Source: Pholiota molesta
Taxonomy: Eukaryota; Basidiomycota; Agaricomycetes; Agaricales; Strophariaceae
NCBI GenBank assembly: GCA_014925825.1
Contig: JACGCK010000268.1
Coordinates: 1 to 55,206 of the forward strand
DNA length: 55,206 nt
Direction of reading: 5' to 3'
Shown here: in pieces, positions 21,182 through 32,443 of the stretch
Position numbering within the stretch: the stretch's first letter is position 1
Layout of the letters: each line of letters begins with the position of its first letter
Made by a program: the position numbers and the translations under genes
Notes under the pieces: generated by a model
What the model was told of the DNA's origin: nothing
Databases searched by the model: none
What the model saw: only the letters and a program-made list of their open reading frames with translations

Positions 21182-22669
21182 TCAAACCCCCGAGCCCCAT
21201 GTCCTCCACACACGCTCGGAAAGGAACATCCCCTGTTCAGCTTCTGAAGCAATCTCAAATCGAACATTGTTCGAAGTTGTCTTGATATGTTGGTTGATGT
21301 TCCATAATAACAAGGTCTTCAGATTTCTTTCGAATCCCGCATTGACGTCGCATTCCATTTTGATGACGATCGTGACCGTCCGAATGGTGCTGTCCGGGTG
21401 CGCCAGGTCCAACCAGCACGTGGAAAGGAAAAGCTCCGCGATGAAATTTTGGGCGAGCAGAGCCGCATCGTGCTCGTTTTTGACTGGCAGCTCGAGGTGG
21501 AGATGAGCGAGGTTGGGCGCGTCCCACATGAGCGGTGGGCCACGATGATCAATACCAGTGGGTATACCAGAGTCGTCCCCGAAGTACAGAAAGCCCTTTT
21601 TGCCAGATCCCAAAGCGAGCTTTGTAACTCCCGGTGCGGACTTCAGCACGTTGCTAATGTCTGTAGCGGCTTCGGAGGTGCTCCACGTGTCTAACCAGGA
21701 GCTGAGAGACAGCGTACGCAAGGCTGGAAGATGCACATTTCGAAAGAGTGCGGTGAAGGGATAGTATATTGAACGGTCTGGTTCAAGTTCCTCGTTTAGG
21801 AAGACAGTAAGAGTGGCGAGCGAAGGAAGAGAGATGTTGGGTAGGGGACCGTTAATAATATCATCATCGATCGAAACATCAAGATTTGCCCATTGAAGAT
21901 CCTTCAATGCGGAGAGGATGGTAAACCAATCATCAATAGAGACATAGAAACAGTGGAGAGAGAGGTGTGTCAGCGTGGACCAGTTGGCAAGGTCTTTATC
22001 TTCCATCATTCGGGTTACAGTGCTTAGGGATAGACGGCGTAATGTAGGAGGAGTTTGAGAGGGTGGCGACAACGCAAGCTCGGGATGAGGGTACTCATCC
22101 TCATCATCGAGGTCCTCTTCACTTCCAAACCGCACATCGTGTGACACCAACGTGTGTAGCTTGGGAGTTATGACGTGCATTCCCCTTTTCATCCCTTCGT
22201 GAGTTAGGTATGCATAAAATTGTCCGATATCGAGATAGTGCGCCGATGACATGTAGTCTAGGAGGAATCCTGTAGCCTCGGAATCCAAATCGGTTTCCTG
22301 GACGTTACACTGCGAGTCTCTCCAACTTTTTCGGTGGACATTGAGCCGGAAAAATAGGGCCATCGAACCGTGGTTCGTCTTCCACCACTTCAAGAATTCT
22401 ATGTCGCGCTTGAGAGCTGCTGCATCCCTGACAATGGGAGTCATATCTATATTCCATCGAATTGGTAGCCGAATATGAAGACGCGTCCAGAGGGATGCAT
22501 CGGAAAGCGCGATCGCCCTCCAGGAGGCACAAACGTGGCAGAGGAGCATTGGCGCGATCTTTGGGCTGGGCTGAGGCTCGTCGAGGCGATCTTCAGGAAG
22601 ACACTGGAGGAATATCTCCCTTAGGACGTCATAGGGAACATTGCGGAATGGGCTTTCGGTGGTGGGCAT
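21182..22669 (-). CDS. F-box gene B, leucine-rich-type F-box protein
   Basis: Intronless, 495 aa. The N-terminal F-box reads MPTTESPFRNVPYDVLREIF, then LPEDRL, then LLCHVCASWRAIAL; conserved L, P and W positions fit SKP1 binding. Residues from about 90 onward are alternating hydrophobic strands with LRRLSLSTV, LTHLSLHCF and LRTLSLSSW-type repeats, consistent with a diverged leucine-rich solenoid for substrate binding in an SCF ubiquitin ligase. It is the intact partner of the transposon-split gene A and related to tandem genes C and D in this window. The substrate is unknown. Such families are greatly expanded in agaricomycetes. Confidence 0.9.
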   Translation of the reverse strand: MPTTESPFRNVPYDVLREIFLQCLPEDRLDEPQPSPKIAPMLLCHVCASWRAIALSDASLWTRLHIRLPIRWNIDMTPIVRDAAALKRDIEFLKWWKTNHGSMALFFRLNVHRKSWRDSQCNVQETDLDSEATGFLLDYMSSAHYLDIGQFYAYLTHEGMKRGMHVITPKLHTLVSHDVRFGSEEDLDDEDEYPHPELALSPPSQTPPTLRRLSLSTVTRMMEDKDLANWSTLTHLSLHCFYVSIDDWFTILSALKDLQWANLDVSIDDDIINGPLPNISLPSLATLTVFLNEELEPDRSIYYPFTALFRNVHLPALRTLSLSSWLDTWSTSEAATDISNVLKSAPGVTKLALGSGKKGFLYFGDDSGIPTGIDHRGPPLMWDAPNLAHLHLELPVKNEHDAALLAQNFIAELFLSTCWLDLAHPDSTIRTVTIVIKMECDVNAGFERNLKTLLLWNINQHIKTTSNNVRFEIASEAEQGMFLSERVWRTWGSGV

Positions 22670-23835
22670 TAGCGGTATGTTTAGTGGCAGTAGAATGAGG
22701 GTTCATGCAAAAGATTTGAACGTTTGGACAATGGACTTGCAGGCATGGCATGCCACGTGGTTAGGCTGATTTTTGCACGTGGCACTTGGGCGCTTAATTT
22801 CGCAGTCCACTCCCTCGATTTATGCGGTTTCACTGTTCCTCCATTCAATTCTCGTTCCACATGTCTCATAGATCCTAATCCGAATACTCATCATCAGCCT
22901 GGGTCGAAATTTTACTACGCTCTTGGGATACTAATTAATTCCCCAAGTCCAAATAGGCATACATATATCCGTTGTCAACGCATCTAGCACTGGAAGTAAA
23001 CCAAATCCATCGGCACTTCAAGATGCCACCTTTACCATTCATTTTCATACAAGAGCAAATATAGTGCCAGTGTATCCTATCCCTGTACTAGCCAGCTGTA
23101 CTCGATATGCGTGATAATTATAGTTGAGAAATCTCTAATTATCTCGAGTTTCGTAGGCCACCGGTGAATTTCTTCTTTTGCCAGTAGTGGTCGACGTGCT
23201 GTATTTGGTGTAAGTGCTCCAGAATAAATGGTATGCTTTCCGAACTACTCGGGATGTTTCAGTACTCATATGTACGGGAAGGTCATCTAGGAAGCAACCG
23301 TCGCGCCCGAGCTGAAAAATACTTGTTTCAAATGATTTCGGGTTCGGTACTTATGATCTCATTATTTTTGACAACCGATATTCTATTCTATTACTACGTG
23401 ACTGAAGTATTACAACCACCCTACGCACCATCGTGGTCGTTTCTTGCCTAGCGCTAGTTGTACCAAAGAAATCACGGATATACAACTTTGAATGGCAAAG
23501 CTCTTATGTCTTCATCTATTACGCCCTTATCCCAGTAGAGAAACACAATATCGCCACAATATCACCCTTACGCGGCAGGAGCAATGAAGAATATCTGAAG
23601 TGTTCTCCTTGATGCATGTATTTGATCACATAAGTATTGGTTATTCTGTTTTACGTAGGAATTCCGAATTGTCCTGCTATTAAAGAATAAGTGAAAAAAA
23701 TCTAGTCATAATTCCAAACACTCAAGACCGCACATCAAGGAGGCCACATCGGTCGGTATTTAGTACACATTATTATTACAATGTAATCGACGTTGCTATG
23801 CTATTACATGGACGTGTTTATCGGCCTTTAGATAT
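22670..23835. other. Intergenic, duplicated upstream region of F-box B
   Basis: The part at 22690-23110 has a reverse-complement counterpart in the left arm (9110-8863 and 7640-7654) and carries the empty sites of two elements. The rest, to the stop of the kinase-like gene, has no recognised feature. Confidence 0.6.
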
Positions 23836-25519
23836 CTATTCTTCCTCAATGAAGGCAGTCTTGCCTGCGCTAAACATAGCTTGAGCCGTGCTAAAGAAAA
23901 CATCGACATAGTCGGGTGAGCACCGAGTAGGAAGGGTATATGAAAAGGAGTTGTCAGGAAATCCACTCGATGAATTCGATGGCGTAGTTAAGAAGGAGAG
24001 CGCAACGCTTGTAGCCGCATGAGCCTGGTAGCTGCTAGAAGATTGCGTATCGGATGACTGAGTGAATGCTTTTCCGGGGCGAACTGTTCTGCGAGAATAT
24101 GGCTGGCTGGATGATGCCAGACGAAGACGATTTCGTGGATGACTAGATGGGCCGGCGGGGCCGCGAACTCTGTCTGATAGTACATAGCTCCGTCGCTCAC
24201 TACGGTGGGTGGAGGAAACCTGGGGACGCCTCGTGTGTGTCGGAATTAGATAATTTGGAGGGACAGGAGCATCGTTGACATCGGTAATACGACCGTGAGG
24301 GAGAGTAGAATCACTTTGATCATCCTCCATGATAAGTGCATCTCCAAGGTGGCTTGACCAATATGTATCTGCGTCATGATATGCGCGAAAGAAAGTACGG
24401 CGTAGTAGAATTCCACCCAAAGGAAGTTCGGGACTATAAATCGGATAAATGAGCTCGATCTTTTTCCAGGAGGAAGTAAAGCGTGAAGGGGGGATTGCGT
24501 GCTCTCCGTATTGGCCGTTGGTACGGAATTTCTCGAACAGCTCCTGAAGTTCCTGCCAGTGCCACCTTTCGGCGTCTTTTTCCAGCTGCGCCCTGTTGCT
24601 TAGACTGTATGGCGTTATACAGTTTAATTCAATAAGTCGAACTTTCCCATCTTGAATCATGAAACGATTGGTGCCGCAACCTCGATAGAGAAAACCTCGG
24701 TTTTGAATCTTCGATATAGCGTTGTAAACGAGTGCCATATCCGAGAGTCCAATCATTCTCCCAGTGGCGGCTTCGGTGACTAGTCCTATAACGGATCCAT
24801 CATCTCCTACGAGGTGGCCATACACTTCGTAGGTCAGATCTAGACCGTGACCGTCGAGTGCTCGAGCACCTGTCATGGCTTGGTCTAGCGCCCATATTTC
24901 GATGTCATTCCATGCATACATGATGTCTAATTCGAAAATCGGGAATATGGTAAACACATGAATCTCCAAATGCGGAGTCGCAAATTGTACTCACCAACTT
25001 TCTTCCCCTTCCATATCCCTCGTCTGTCTGAACACGTGCCCCAGACGGTGAATTCAACTTCACGCTCCGGTATGTAGGTAGCCCAGGGTGGGGAGAGAAC
25101 CTTATAACGAGGAGGGATATCCTTTTGTTTGATGTAATATTGGCCATTACGATCTTTCTGGAGGTACCCCCGATTCGTTTTTTTGAAATCAATATATTGA
25201 AGTAAACCTTGCTAGAATGTCACGTAAGCAGAATGGACTGGTGGGCCATATCGGTAGTACTAACGATGACTTCCAGAAAATCTGAATATCTCTTGGTCAC
25301 CGCACAACCTAATTTCCAGTCAAAGTGAGGGTCGTTCGGATCCAAGCCCTTCGCACAGCTCATCTCTCCCTTCGCCTCGATGATTATCTGCTCTTTATCC
25401 CTCCATAAGGCAAAACTCGGGTGTTCTTCTTCGATAATTCCTCCGATCCAAGCTACAATTCCTCGTGGAATTGGACACGCGTCCGGGATAGGCTGAAACG
25501 TAAAAGGAGATTGCGACAT
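23836..25519 (-). CDS. Kinase-like (probable pseudokinase) protein of unknown function
   Basis: Three exons (25519-25265, 25211-24995, 24926-23836) total 1563 nt, 520 aa, with phase-consistent introns of 53 and 68 nt. The start at MSQSPFTFQPIPDAC is chosen as the later ATG in good context; an in-frame ATG at 25588 would add 23 residues. The middle (MALVYNAISKIQNRGFLYRG, then TNRFMIQDGKVRLIEL) resembles the catalytic-loop part of small kinase folds (HxDxxxxN ... DG.V.LIDF), but with Y for the His and G for the catalytic Asp. That suggests a non-catalytic relative. The C-terminal 150 residues are S/T/P-rich and probably disordered. The last 85 residues recur as a relic at 7367-7615. No function is assigned. 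Confidence 0.65.
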
Positions 25520-27021
25520 GGTCGTCTTGTGCAGGGTTGGTTGTGGGCGATGGTGTGTGCGAGGTTCAACCAGCGGTAACGGTATCAAACGAAGATCAGT
25601 CGATCCGTGGATCGATACCGTGCAGCGTGTTCGCTGTCAGATAAGTGCTGTGTATTATATATGTACGCTATGTATTGTGTTGGATAATGTACCGATCGCT
25701 ATCCGGGATTTGTTTGGACCCTGACAATGATTGAGTTAATTTTAGAAAGCGTACTTGTACCATACGGTACTCGGAGCCTAGTTTCCCATACAAGCCTACA
25801 GGTTTGATAAACCTACTTCGGAGAACATGAAGACATACGACGGGGTTCTAAGTGTCCTAAATCCATCTTTCCATTAGCCATGGCTTCTTGTGTAACACCC
25901 GAGCCATGGTGGGCTTCATGAAAAGTGTATTCCAATGGGGACCAACATATCCATCCGTAAGTTCATTGCCATCGTCTTGTATACACTGTTTTTACTCGCA
26001 ATATTCGCTGGCAAACTTTTTAGGAAATTGTACGAGGATGATTCAATCTACAGGCGCTTGTTGTCCTACATAAAATCTATGAGTTTTCTGCTTCGATGGA
26101 GTCTGCAATAGACAGTCTTTTCTGATTTCCCTCGCATCGATCTCATTATTCTTATTACCCCACTCGTCCCAATAATCACTATGTGTAATCAGCGTAACAT
26201 GCGTTGCAAGAAATGCTCGCGCATGTATGTTGAAATAACACATTGCCCGGCACATGAAGCGGGAAAACCATGCACGATAGTTACTACTAACCCTGGAGAA
26301 TTAGCCCCTGCCATTTGTTCAGGTTGTACTTGAAATAACGGTGCTGGAGGTATGCTCTATTTTTCGCTGTTTTTGCAATAATGCGAGCTCATTAAATGAC
26401 TCAAAGGCTCTCGGTCTACTTAATTGTGATGGTCATTATATATCATATTATATCTATAACTTGTAGCGCATAGGTGCCGGCACCCTTTTATTATTCTTTT
26501 TTCCCAACCATAATACGTTATACACTTTGTTTCTCATTCCCTTAATCTACCTTAATATCCATCGTAATTTCAATCATTTTTACCCACTATTGTTTTTCCC
26601 GGCTTACAAGATTCTTCGTTGGAATATCAAGTAGGAGAAATTAGCCCAGAAGAGAAGATAAGTTTTTCCACTCTTCTGTGCTGGCTTATACCGCTTCATT
26701 GGCGGCGTAAATGGAGTAAAGAATGGACAAGAAAGTGGAGTAGTACTCAGCGCCAACTCAGCGCTCAGCGCTGAGTAGTTGGTGCTTTCAAGTTTCTGGT
26801 GCTCAAGCGCCTAAGCGCTCAGGGGTATTTGATGCGTTGAATCGGCTCCGGGAGAAACAAAAGCCGAATGCCCCCGATCAGATCACGATGTGCACTTGAC
26901 CAACACAACAACACTTGCCAGGGTCCGCCAACAGGCATGCCATTGTACACGGCGGCCATTGTAGGGAAGCGTTAATTCAACGCTGATTCAACCCCACTCC
27001 TCCACTGATTCGCATATCTCA
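25520..27021. other. Intergenic, no gene recognised
   Basis: 1.5 kb of AT-rich sequence with only short unsupported reading frames. At about 26750-26830 there is a small palindromic cluster of AGCGCT and CAGCGC words (CTCAGCGCTCAGCGCTGAG) able to form a hairpin. The last 200 bp should hold the acyl-CoA oxidase promoter. Confidence 0.5.
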
Positions 27022-29826
27022 ATGGCTCCTAGATATGATGCGAACGAGCAGACGGGAGTGGACATGGCCACCGCCAGGGCCTTTTCTTCCATTACAGTAG
27101 AGGCGGTGCGCGACTTCTTATATCGTGAGCTGAAATCCTATTTCAAGCTTCCTAGTAGTGGAAATCTGATGCCGCATCCAACAGATGGCAGGGAGGAGTG
27201 GCTTGCACGGTCGAGGATCGTCAGCATTCTAGAGAACGACCCCATATTCGACAAGTCAAAAAGGTGAGCGCTATCAGTATTTCATGTCAAGACTATCTCC
27301 TCACTTTTGAACAGGGAATTTCTGTCGAGGACCGAGAAGTACGAACGCGGGTTGGTACTGACAAACCGTATCTTCGAGCTGCAGCAGATCCACAAATGGA
27401 GTGAGCAGGAAACCAAGGGGGCGCTTGCGGTCCTGGACGAGCAGCTGTCAATTGGACTACACAATATCGGTACGTACGTACAGTACCTTGAAACGTCGGA
27501 AAAGATGTGTTTTTACGCCTACGTTCTTTGATAGCGTTCCAGCCTGTCTTCATGCTCCAAGCAGGCCCAACTCTAGTTAAGAAGTACGGCCACCTCATCG
27601 CAAAGCGCGCTATCTTCGGCTGCTACCTGCAAACAGAGCTCGGACATGGGACGAATGTGTCGCGGCTTGAGACTACAGCAACATTCATCCCGGAGACGCA
27701 AGAGTTCGAGATCCATTCACCAACACTGACGAGTAGCAAGTGGTGGATTGGGGCGCTGGGAAAGACGGCAACGCATGGGGTTGTGCAGGCGAAGTTGATC
27801 TTACCAGGCGGGAAAGACATGGGGCCTCACTTGTTCTTCATACAGCTCCGGTCTTTGGGTAGGTTTCTACCTGTCAGGCACTGTCAAATGTAGAAAATGT
27901 TGACTGATGGCAACCATCCTCATAGACGACCACAGTGTACTTCCTAACATCACAATTGGAGATATTGGTATGCTGCTCCCCAAGAATCTCACCCCATGTT
28001 CTCTAGCCTGACCCCCATCTCAAGGTCCGAAGGCCGCTGGAGGCTTTGCACCTACGGACAACGGATTTGCGCGCTTCAACCACGTTCGCATTCCCAAGGA
28101 GAACATGCTTTCCGGCTTTGCACAAGTCACCGACGAGGGTAAGTATTTACGACCACCTCATGCCAAATTAAGCTATGGTGGTGTAAGTTGTAAACCGCCA
28201 TTTCTACACTTGCATCGCATTATATTGACTTTCAATTTAGATGTTGTATATTCGAGCAAAGTAGGCACCATTTAATGGAATAGCGGGATATATGATTAAC
28301 TTTCCACACTAGCATGGTCGCTTCTGGAGGTTGGTTGATCGCGAAAGGTCTGTCTGCTGTGATCTAGAATAATTGTACACCTTCGTTAACGACCCGGATA
28401 GCTGCTACTGTATCCATTCGCTATGCCACTGTCCGACGACAAGGAGAGATAGGCCCAGACGGCCTCGAAAAGCAGATAATGAAATATCCTTCCGTTTACT
28501 ATCGACTCCTACCAATTCTTTCGAGAGCGTATATGTTTATCCAACTTGGCAGGATACTGGTTTGTTCGTCCCCATTTCTGTTGAGAACTTTACGTTGATG
28601 CTAAAGATAGGGAAATGCCTTCGATAACTTGGCGGAGAGTTTGAAGAAGGGAGATACGTCGCTCCTTGCGGAGATGCATGCTACGACGAGCGGATTGAAG
28701 ATTTACGTTTCGAGTAATGGTGTGCAGGATTTGGAGACGGCACGGCGCTCCATGGGTGGACACGGTTATAGTGCTTTCGCCGGCCTCGGACGGCTATACG
28801 CCGACTACCTCCCAAGTGTAACGTAGGTTCTTTGCGTTACTCAGGAAAACACTGATTCTGACTTTCTCTTAGATATGAAGGTGACAATTATGTCCTAGAT
28901 CAGCAAGTCGTCCGCGCCGCTCTCAAATCCTACCGCGCCCTTTTCAACTCCACGCCACCCTCAGCCGCTTCTCTTTCCCCATCCTCTTTCTACCTGCGCT
29001 ATCTGATCGCTCCCCCAGCTGTGCCCTCCTCCTTCTCCGCTCTAGAACTGAGAGATCCAGCCACGGCTATCCTACTTCTCGAGCTCCGCGCGGCGCTTGT
29101 CGTCCAGGAGCATGCGCAAAACTCTGGTGACGTGGATGCTAGTGTGAACCAGCGCGCGTCAAAGGCGATCACAGAGGCGTTTATTGCCGCTCAGGTGGGG
29201 CAGATGATCAATGGCTTGTCGGCATTGCAGGACAAGGACAGGGCGGTGGTGACGAAAGTGTTCCTTTTGGTATGTTGTTTCGATAACTTATAATTTGATC
29301 TACGTTCTCAGGAGTACGCGGATTTAGTTCATCTTGACGACTGTGGAAGGCGGTTTAACGGACCTGCTGTCGTTCGGCATCATCCGACCCACAGCATCTG
29401 GAGCGAGCGTCGCGACCAAGGATCCGACGCGTCCAGTGCGTCTGGCAGTGAAGCAACTCTGCGAGGAGCTGCTTCCAGAAGCTATTGGGCTGACCGATGC
29501 GTTTGGTTTCACGGATTGGGACCTTGATAGGTAGGCTTTACTGGTTTGATTCTATCAATTGACTAACCCCGTTTCATGCAGTGCGCTGGGTGTTTACAAT
29601 GGAAAAGTCTATGAGGCCCTATGGGATCGCGCCCAAGGGGAGCCATTGAACCAGACGGAAGTGCCACGTGTATATGAGGTGAGAGTAGACTCAATTCAAT
29701 AAAGCGAGTACGCTTGGATTTCGTCTATATACTGACTCGTTTGTGTCTGTCACCCCTGCATTTCAGGAATCTATCAAGCCTATTCTGGAACGTGGACAAA
29801 GACTTGCTTCCCAAGCAAAGCTTTGA
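27022..29826 (+). CDS. Peroxisomal acyl-CoA oxidase
   Basis: First enzyme of peroxisomal fatty acid beta-oxidation: acyl-CoA plus O2 to trans-2-enoyl-CoA plus H2O2, with FAD. Thirteen exons (27022-27263, 27315-27469, 27535-27858, 27926-27967, 28025-28182, 28241-28260, 28313-28347, 28402-28559, 28611-28822, 28873-29269, 29328-29530, 29582-29678, 29767-29826) total 2103 nt, 700 aa, the usual family length. Family motifs are GCYLQTELGHGTNV, SSKWWIGALGKTATH, GFARFNHVRIPKENML, PPHAKLSYGGM, ETARRSMGGHGYSAFAGL and YEGDNYVLDQQVVR. The protein ends AKL, a type 1 peroxisomal targeting signal. One exon is only 20 nt. The 28139 GT looks like a donor, but the frame reads straight through it as coding. Confidence 0.93.
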
Positions 29827-30150
29827 ATTAACGAGTAAATCAGTGTAAGACTACTTATGTATTCCTCTATAAGATCTAGGATGATATTCATCTGGAATTC
29901 AAACGATGCGGATGGTGCGCGATGTTGAATGTTAGCCACTCCTGCTTGCCGGTGCATGATAAAATCAGCGTAACCGGCCCATATCATATTGATTTTATGC
30001 ATCACAATGGTCAGTGACCACCAGCTGGTGGTTGACAGAAATATGTTTCCGACGTGACTACAGTGCACTAAATAAGCGTTTGGTTTGAATTCAAATGTCG
30101 ACAAACCCCAAACCCTCTACCGTCCGATTGCCAAGGAATCCAAACCAAGA
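29827..30150. other. Intergenic
   Basis: 3' UTR of the oxidase gene and promoter of the expansin-like gene. Nothing else was recognised. Confidence 0.4.
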
Positions 30151-30727
30151 ATGATGTTTAAGCAAAACATACTCGCATCCTCAATGCTGTTCCTCGCAGA
30201 GATCGCAACAGCTGGGAAACCCCATTACGGACCTGGTATGCGTCGCATACCATGACGATTTTTTTTGGTGGCTGACACTTTCATGGTACATTCTCATAGC
30301 ATCGTGGTACTACCCTGGAGTATGCGAGATGCGGCCCAGTGTGATAAATCATCAACTTACTAAACTCGACTTTGCTGATAGCTCGGAGCCTGTGCTGGCT
30401 GGAGCGGCAACGGCGATATAGTCGTCGCGCTTCCCCCACTTCGGTACGGCGCAGGGCAGCACTGCGGGAAAAATATCCAAGTCCACTGTACGTGTTAAGA
30501 TGCTCGTTATCAGAGCCTGGAGTGGTTCAGACGCTCAAAATTGAACTCGCGCCTGACTTTACTTCTATACCGTCCAACGTTCAGATCAGGGAAAGACTGT
30601 GACCGCCAAAGTCGTCGACCTGTGTCCGTCTTGTGTGATGGATGAAATTGATTTGTCTATGGCGGCTTTCCAGGTGCTCGCGCCGCTCGACCAGGGCATT
30701 ATTCAAGTAGATTGGGAATATGTGTAG
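30151..30727 (+). CDS. Small secreted expansin-like (double-psi beta-barrel) protein
   Basis: Four exons (30151-30235, 30300-30319, 30382-30487, 30585-30727) total 354 nt, 117 aa. An N-terminal signal peptide (MMFKQNILASSMLFLAEIAT) precedes a single RlpA/expansin-type domain: ASWYYPGLGACAGWSGN, DIVVALPPLRYGAGQHCGK, VTAKVVDLCPSCVMDEIDLS and FQVLAPLDQGIIQVDWEYV. The DLCPSC and the conserved Asp in EIDLS fit the barrel core. There is no C-terminal expansin domain, so it is a domain-1-only protein like many fungal secreted ones that may loosen or bind cell walls. Catalytic activity is doubtful for this group. Confidence 0.88.
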
Positions 30728-30970
30728 GAGGCACATTGTAGCCCGAAATGCACAAAATGACAATGACGAATTCGGACTGAAAATACCTGTTGGATTGAGA
30801 AACGCTATTGCGTATTTCGGACCTGTGTTGAATTCTGAATGTTGAATACGTACTGGACCGTTTATGTTTATCCGGCGTGAATTGCTAGAAAAGGATTCGT
30901 ACGCTATGTACTCGAAATAAAGAATGTAATGCAGCACTGTATTCGACAATTACACCGCACATAGACATCT
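30728..30970. other. 3' flank of F-box C, copy of the flank of F-box D
   Basis: Bases from about 30835 on match about 32625-32769 with substitutions, so the tandem duplication of F-box C and D includes sequence past their stop codons. Confidence 0.7.
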
Positions 30971-32443
30971 TCAAACGGTTGAGCGCCATGCCCTCCATGT
31001 AAGGTCAATGCTGTGTTGAGCTTCTGTAGCCACCTCGAATGAACGATTCAGTTTTCTCTTGAAAAACTTCTGAATGTTCCACAATAACAAAGCCTTGAGA
31101 ATATTCTCGAACTGCGAATCAACATCCCACTTCATGGCTTTCACTACGATGGTGATTTTCCGAATTTTGTTTGCTGGGCTTCGTAAGTCCAACCAGTGTT
31201 TGGAAAGGAAATGATGCTTGATGAACCCTTTGACTATCATGGCCACATCATCGTCGTCGTCGCGGCATTCCAGCTCTAATGTGAGATGGCAAAGGTGTGG
31301 AGCATGTAATGAGAGTGGGGGGACACCCTGATCAACACTAGTGGGTAATATGGCGTCCTTGGCGTAGCAGAGGAAGCGAGGTCCCAAAAAGAGCTGTGTC
31401 ACTGCCGGGGCAGCCTCAAACACGTGTTGAAGCTCTGTGGCGGCGCGGGAGTCGCGCCATGCGGCCGCATCGGAGATGAGGGACAGTGTGCACAAGGCGG
31501 GTAGGTGCAGGTTTGTAAAGAGTGTACTCAGGGGAAACTCTGGACTCACCCCGACTGTGATGCAGTTGACGGTAAGAGTGCGGAGTGAAGAAAGTGATAT
31601 CTTCTGGGGTGTCGACTCTACGGTGTCTACCGTTTTGACCGTGAAACTGCCCCACTGCAGATCTTTCAACGCACGGAGGATGGAGAACCAGATATCGGGA
31701 GAGAGAATGACATTGATTGCGAGATGTGTTAGTGTAGACCAGTTGTCAAGATTCTTTATAAAGTCTTCACGCAAAATTGTGTACTGTATCGACAATCGGC
31801 GTACTGTCGCAGGGATCTGAGGTGGTAGCTCCAACTTGTCGGATACGTAGTATGTACCGTCGTCAACATCTTCGTCATCATACGCAAAGAGGCATATGGC
31901 ATTTGATACCAATGTGTGCAACTTTGGAAGTAGGATACGTAATCCTCTTTCAACCCCATGTCGAATCAGATATGGGTAGAATAGACCAACATCGAGGTAG
32001 TGCGCCGATAACATGTAATCCAGGAGGAAATCTGCAGCCTCGGAATCCAAATGGTTTGCGTGGATGTCAATTCCTGACGTCCTGCTTATGCGATAGATAC
32101 TGAACCGGAGAAACGGGGCCATTGAGCGATGGTTTGTCCTCCACCATTTCATGAATTCTATGTCGCGCTTGAGAGCTGCTGGGTTCCTGACTAAGGGATT
32201 CCCTTCATCATCCCATATAACTGAAAGGGGAATGTGAAGATGCGTCCAAAGGAAGGGGTTTTCGAGCGCGGCTGCCCTCCAGGAGGAGCAAATATGGCAG
32301 AGGAGTAATGGCGCGGTCTCTACGCTGGGCTGCCAGTAGGTATTGTCGAGACGATCCTCAGGGAGACATTGAAGGAATATCTCCTGTAAAACATCGTAGG
32401 GAACGCTGGTGAATGGACTTCTGGTGATAGATATGATGGACAT
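30971..32443 (-). CDS. F-box gene C, leucine-rich-type F-box protein
   Basis: Intronless, 490 aa from MSIISITRSPFTSVPYDVLQ. The F-box (VPYDVLQEIFLQCLPEDRL, LLCHICSSWRAAAL) is followed by diverged leucine-rich strands to WRAWRSTV. The frame is open upstream for another 118 codons, but the shorter start matches the paralogues A, B and D and their conserved N-termini. It is a tandem copy of gene D, of similar size and order, and more distantly related to A and B. Expected to act as a substrate receptor in an SCF ubiquitin ligase; substrate unknown. Confidence 0.87.
   Translation of the reverse strand: MSIISITRSPFTSVPYDVLQEIFLQCLPEDRLDNTYWQPSVETAPLLLCHICSSWRAAALENPFLWTHLHIPLSVIWDDEGNPLVRNPAALKRDIEFMKWWRTNHRSMAPFLRFSIYRISRTSGIDIHANHLDSEAADFLLDYMLSAHYLDVGLFYPYLIRHGVERGLRILLPKLHTLVSNAICLFAYDDEDVDDGTYYVSDKLELPPQIPATVRRLSIQYTILREDFIKNLDNWSTLTHLAINVILSPDIWFSILRALKDLQWGSFTVKTVDTVESTPQKISLSSLRTLTVNCITVGVSPEFPLSTLFTNLHLPALCTLSLISDAAAWRDSRAATELQHVFEAAPAVTQLFLGPRFLCYAKDAILPTSVDQGVPPLSLHAPHLCHLTLELECRDDDDDVAMIVKGFIKHHFLSKHWLDLRSPANKIRKITIVVKAMKWDVDSQFENILKALLLWNIQKFFKRKLNRSFEVATEAQHSIDLTWRAWRSTV

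Larger units (their letters stand above)
20760..24200 (-). repeat. Right arm of the inverted segmental duplication (outer part)
   Basis: Reverse complement of this arm matches 7367-13640 in order: kinase-like C-terminus, spacer, F-box B, 3' flank. It lacks the three elements of the left arm and so preserves their empty target sites. F-box B and F-box A are nearly identical in protein, whereas the GH79 genes further in are far more diverged. Confidence 0.8.

Noticed and set aside
28139..28174. GT...AG stretch that looks like a 36-nt intron in the acyl-CoA oxidase gene
   Set aside because: Reading through it gives PPHAKLSYGG, a conserved acyl-CoA oxidase motif, in frame, so it is coding.
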